This document shows positions 6,261 through 6,305 of a DNA stretch of 6,305 nucleotides, piece after piece. Numbering within the stretch: the first letter of the stretch is position 1; each line of letters opens with the position of its first letter. The position numbers were made by a program, and so were the translations under genes. The notes under the pieces are model-generated. The model ran no database searches. It saw nothing but the letters and a program-made list of their open reading frames with translations, and was not told the origin of the DNA. The DNA is from an uncultured Eubacteriales bacterium (GTDB lineage Bacteria; Bacillota; Clostridia; Lachnospirales; Anaerotignaceae): the NCBI GenBank assembly GCA_959604475.1, contig CAUHBX010000063.1:1-6305 (forward strand), in the 5' to 3' direction.

Positions 6261-6305
6261 AAAATCCCAGTTGCATATACAGGGAGGGGCTTCGGGCTTC
6301 GCAAC

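Larger units (their letters stand above)
6148..6305 (-). other. Open frame of at least 51 codons entering from the right edge; coding status doubtful
   Basis: On the - strand one frame is open from the right edge to a TAA at 6150-6148. The peptide includes MQLGFCNAPTQCLHS from an ATG at 6276 and ends QPKSTKI. The ATG has no Shine-Dalgarno (CCCCTCCCTGTAT precedes it). The last codons run through the inverted repeat at 6149-6190. The residue mix (Cys, Arg, Leu, Ser) does not look like a known domain. It may be the tail of a gene to the right, or a chance frame across a structured repeat or RNA. Confidence 0.25.

Noticed and set aside
6191..6305. Possible tRNA, rRNA fragment or CRISPR repeat at the right edge
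   Set aside because: No T-loop GTTCGA-type motif, acceptor pairing, recognised rRNA sequence or regularly spaced repeat was found.

Overview
The window carries the distal part of a kdp potassium-uptake locus followed by a convergent gene for a small cysteine-tipped surface protein. Kdp proteins of this type (KdpB with [17 protein letters not shown], KdpC with a long acidic insert), the strong Shine-Dalgarno sites, the heavy use of ATA and AGG codons at moderate GC, and a spore-surface-like gene with a possible sporulation promoter all suggest a spore-forming member of the Clostridia, plausibly Lachnospiraceae or a relative. The family-level placement is inference.

Left to right on the + strand: the C-terminal 468 residues of KdpB (1-1407, open at the left edge); KdpC (1423-2028); a 154-base spacer with a GC-rich hairpin, a near-repeated 10-mer and a good sigma-A promoter; KdpD (2183-4852); KdpE (4845-5534, overlapping kdpD by 8 bases); and a 13-bp terminator that probably serves both strands. 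On the - strand lies a 159-residue protein (5577-6056) with an N-terminal Cys cluster and a beta-rich domain resembling the C-terminal domain of BclA-type exosporium proteins. Its upstream region has a good ribosome binding site, a sigma-K-like promoter match and two tandem ACCTGTCC boxes. The last 160 bases hold a perfect 12-bp inverted repeat and further fold-back sequence that I cannot assign.

How the genes work together: KdpB is the P-type ATPase subunit that powers high-affinity K+ import through KdpA (outside the window, presumably to the left) with KdpC as a structural subunit. KdpD senses low K+ or a related signal and phosphorylates KdpE, which activates the transporter operon. The USP domain of KdpD carries a close match to the cyclic-di-AMP-binding signature described for Staphylococcus aureus KdpD, so the second messenger probably damps this system. 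The kdpDE pair appears able to be transcribed from its own promoter as well as by read-through from kdpBC.

Most of the window is a well-known system. The least explained parts are the kdpC-kdpD spacer, the putative operator in front of the surface-protein gene, and the structured right edge.
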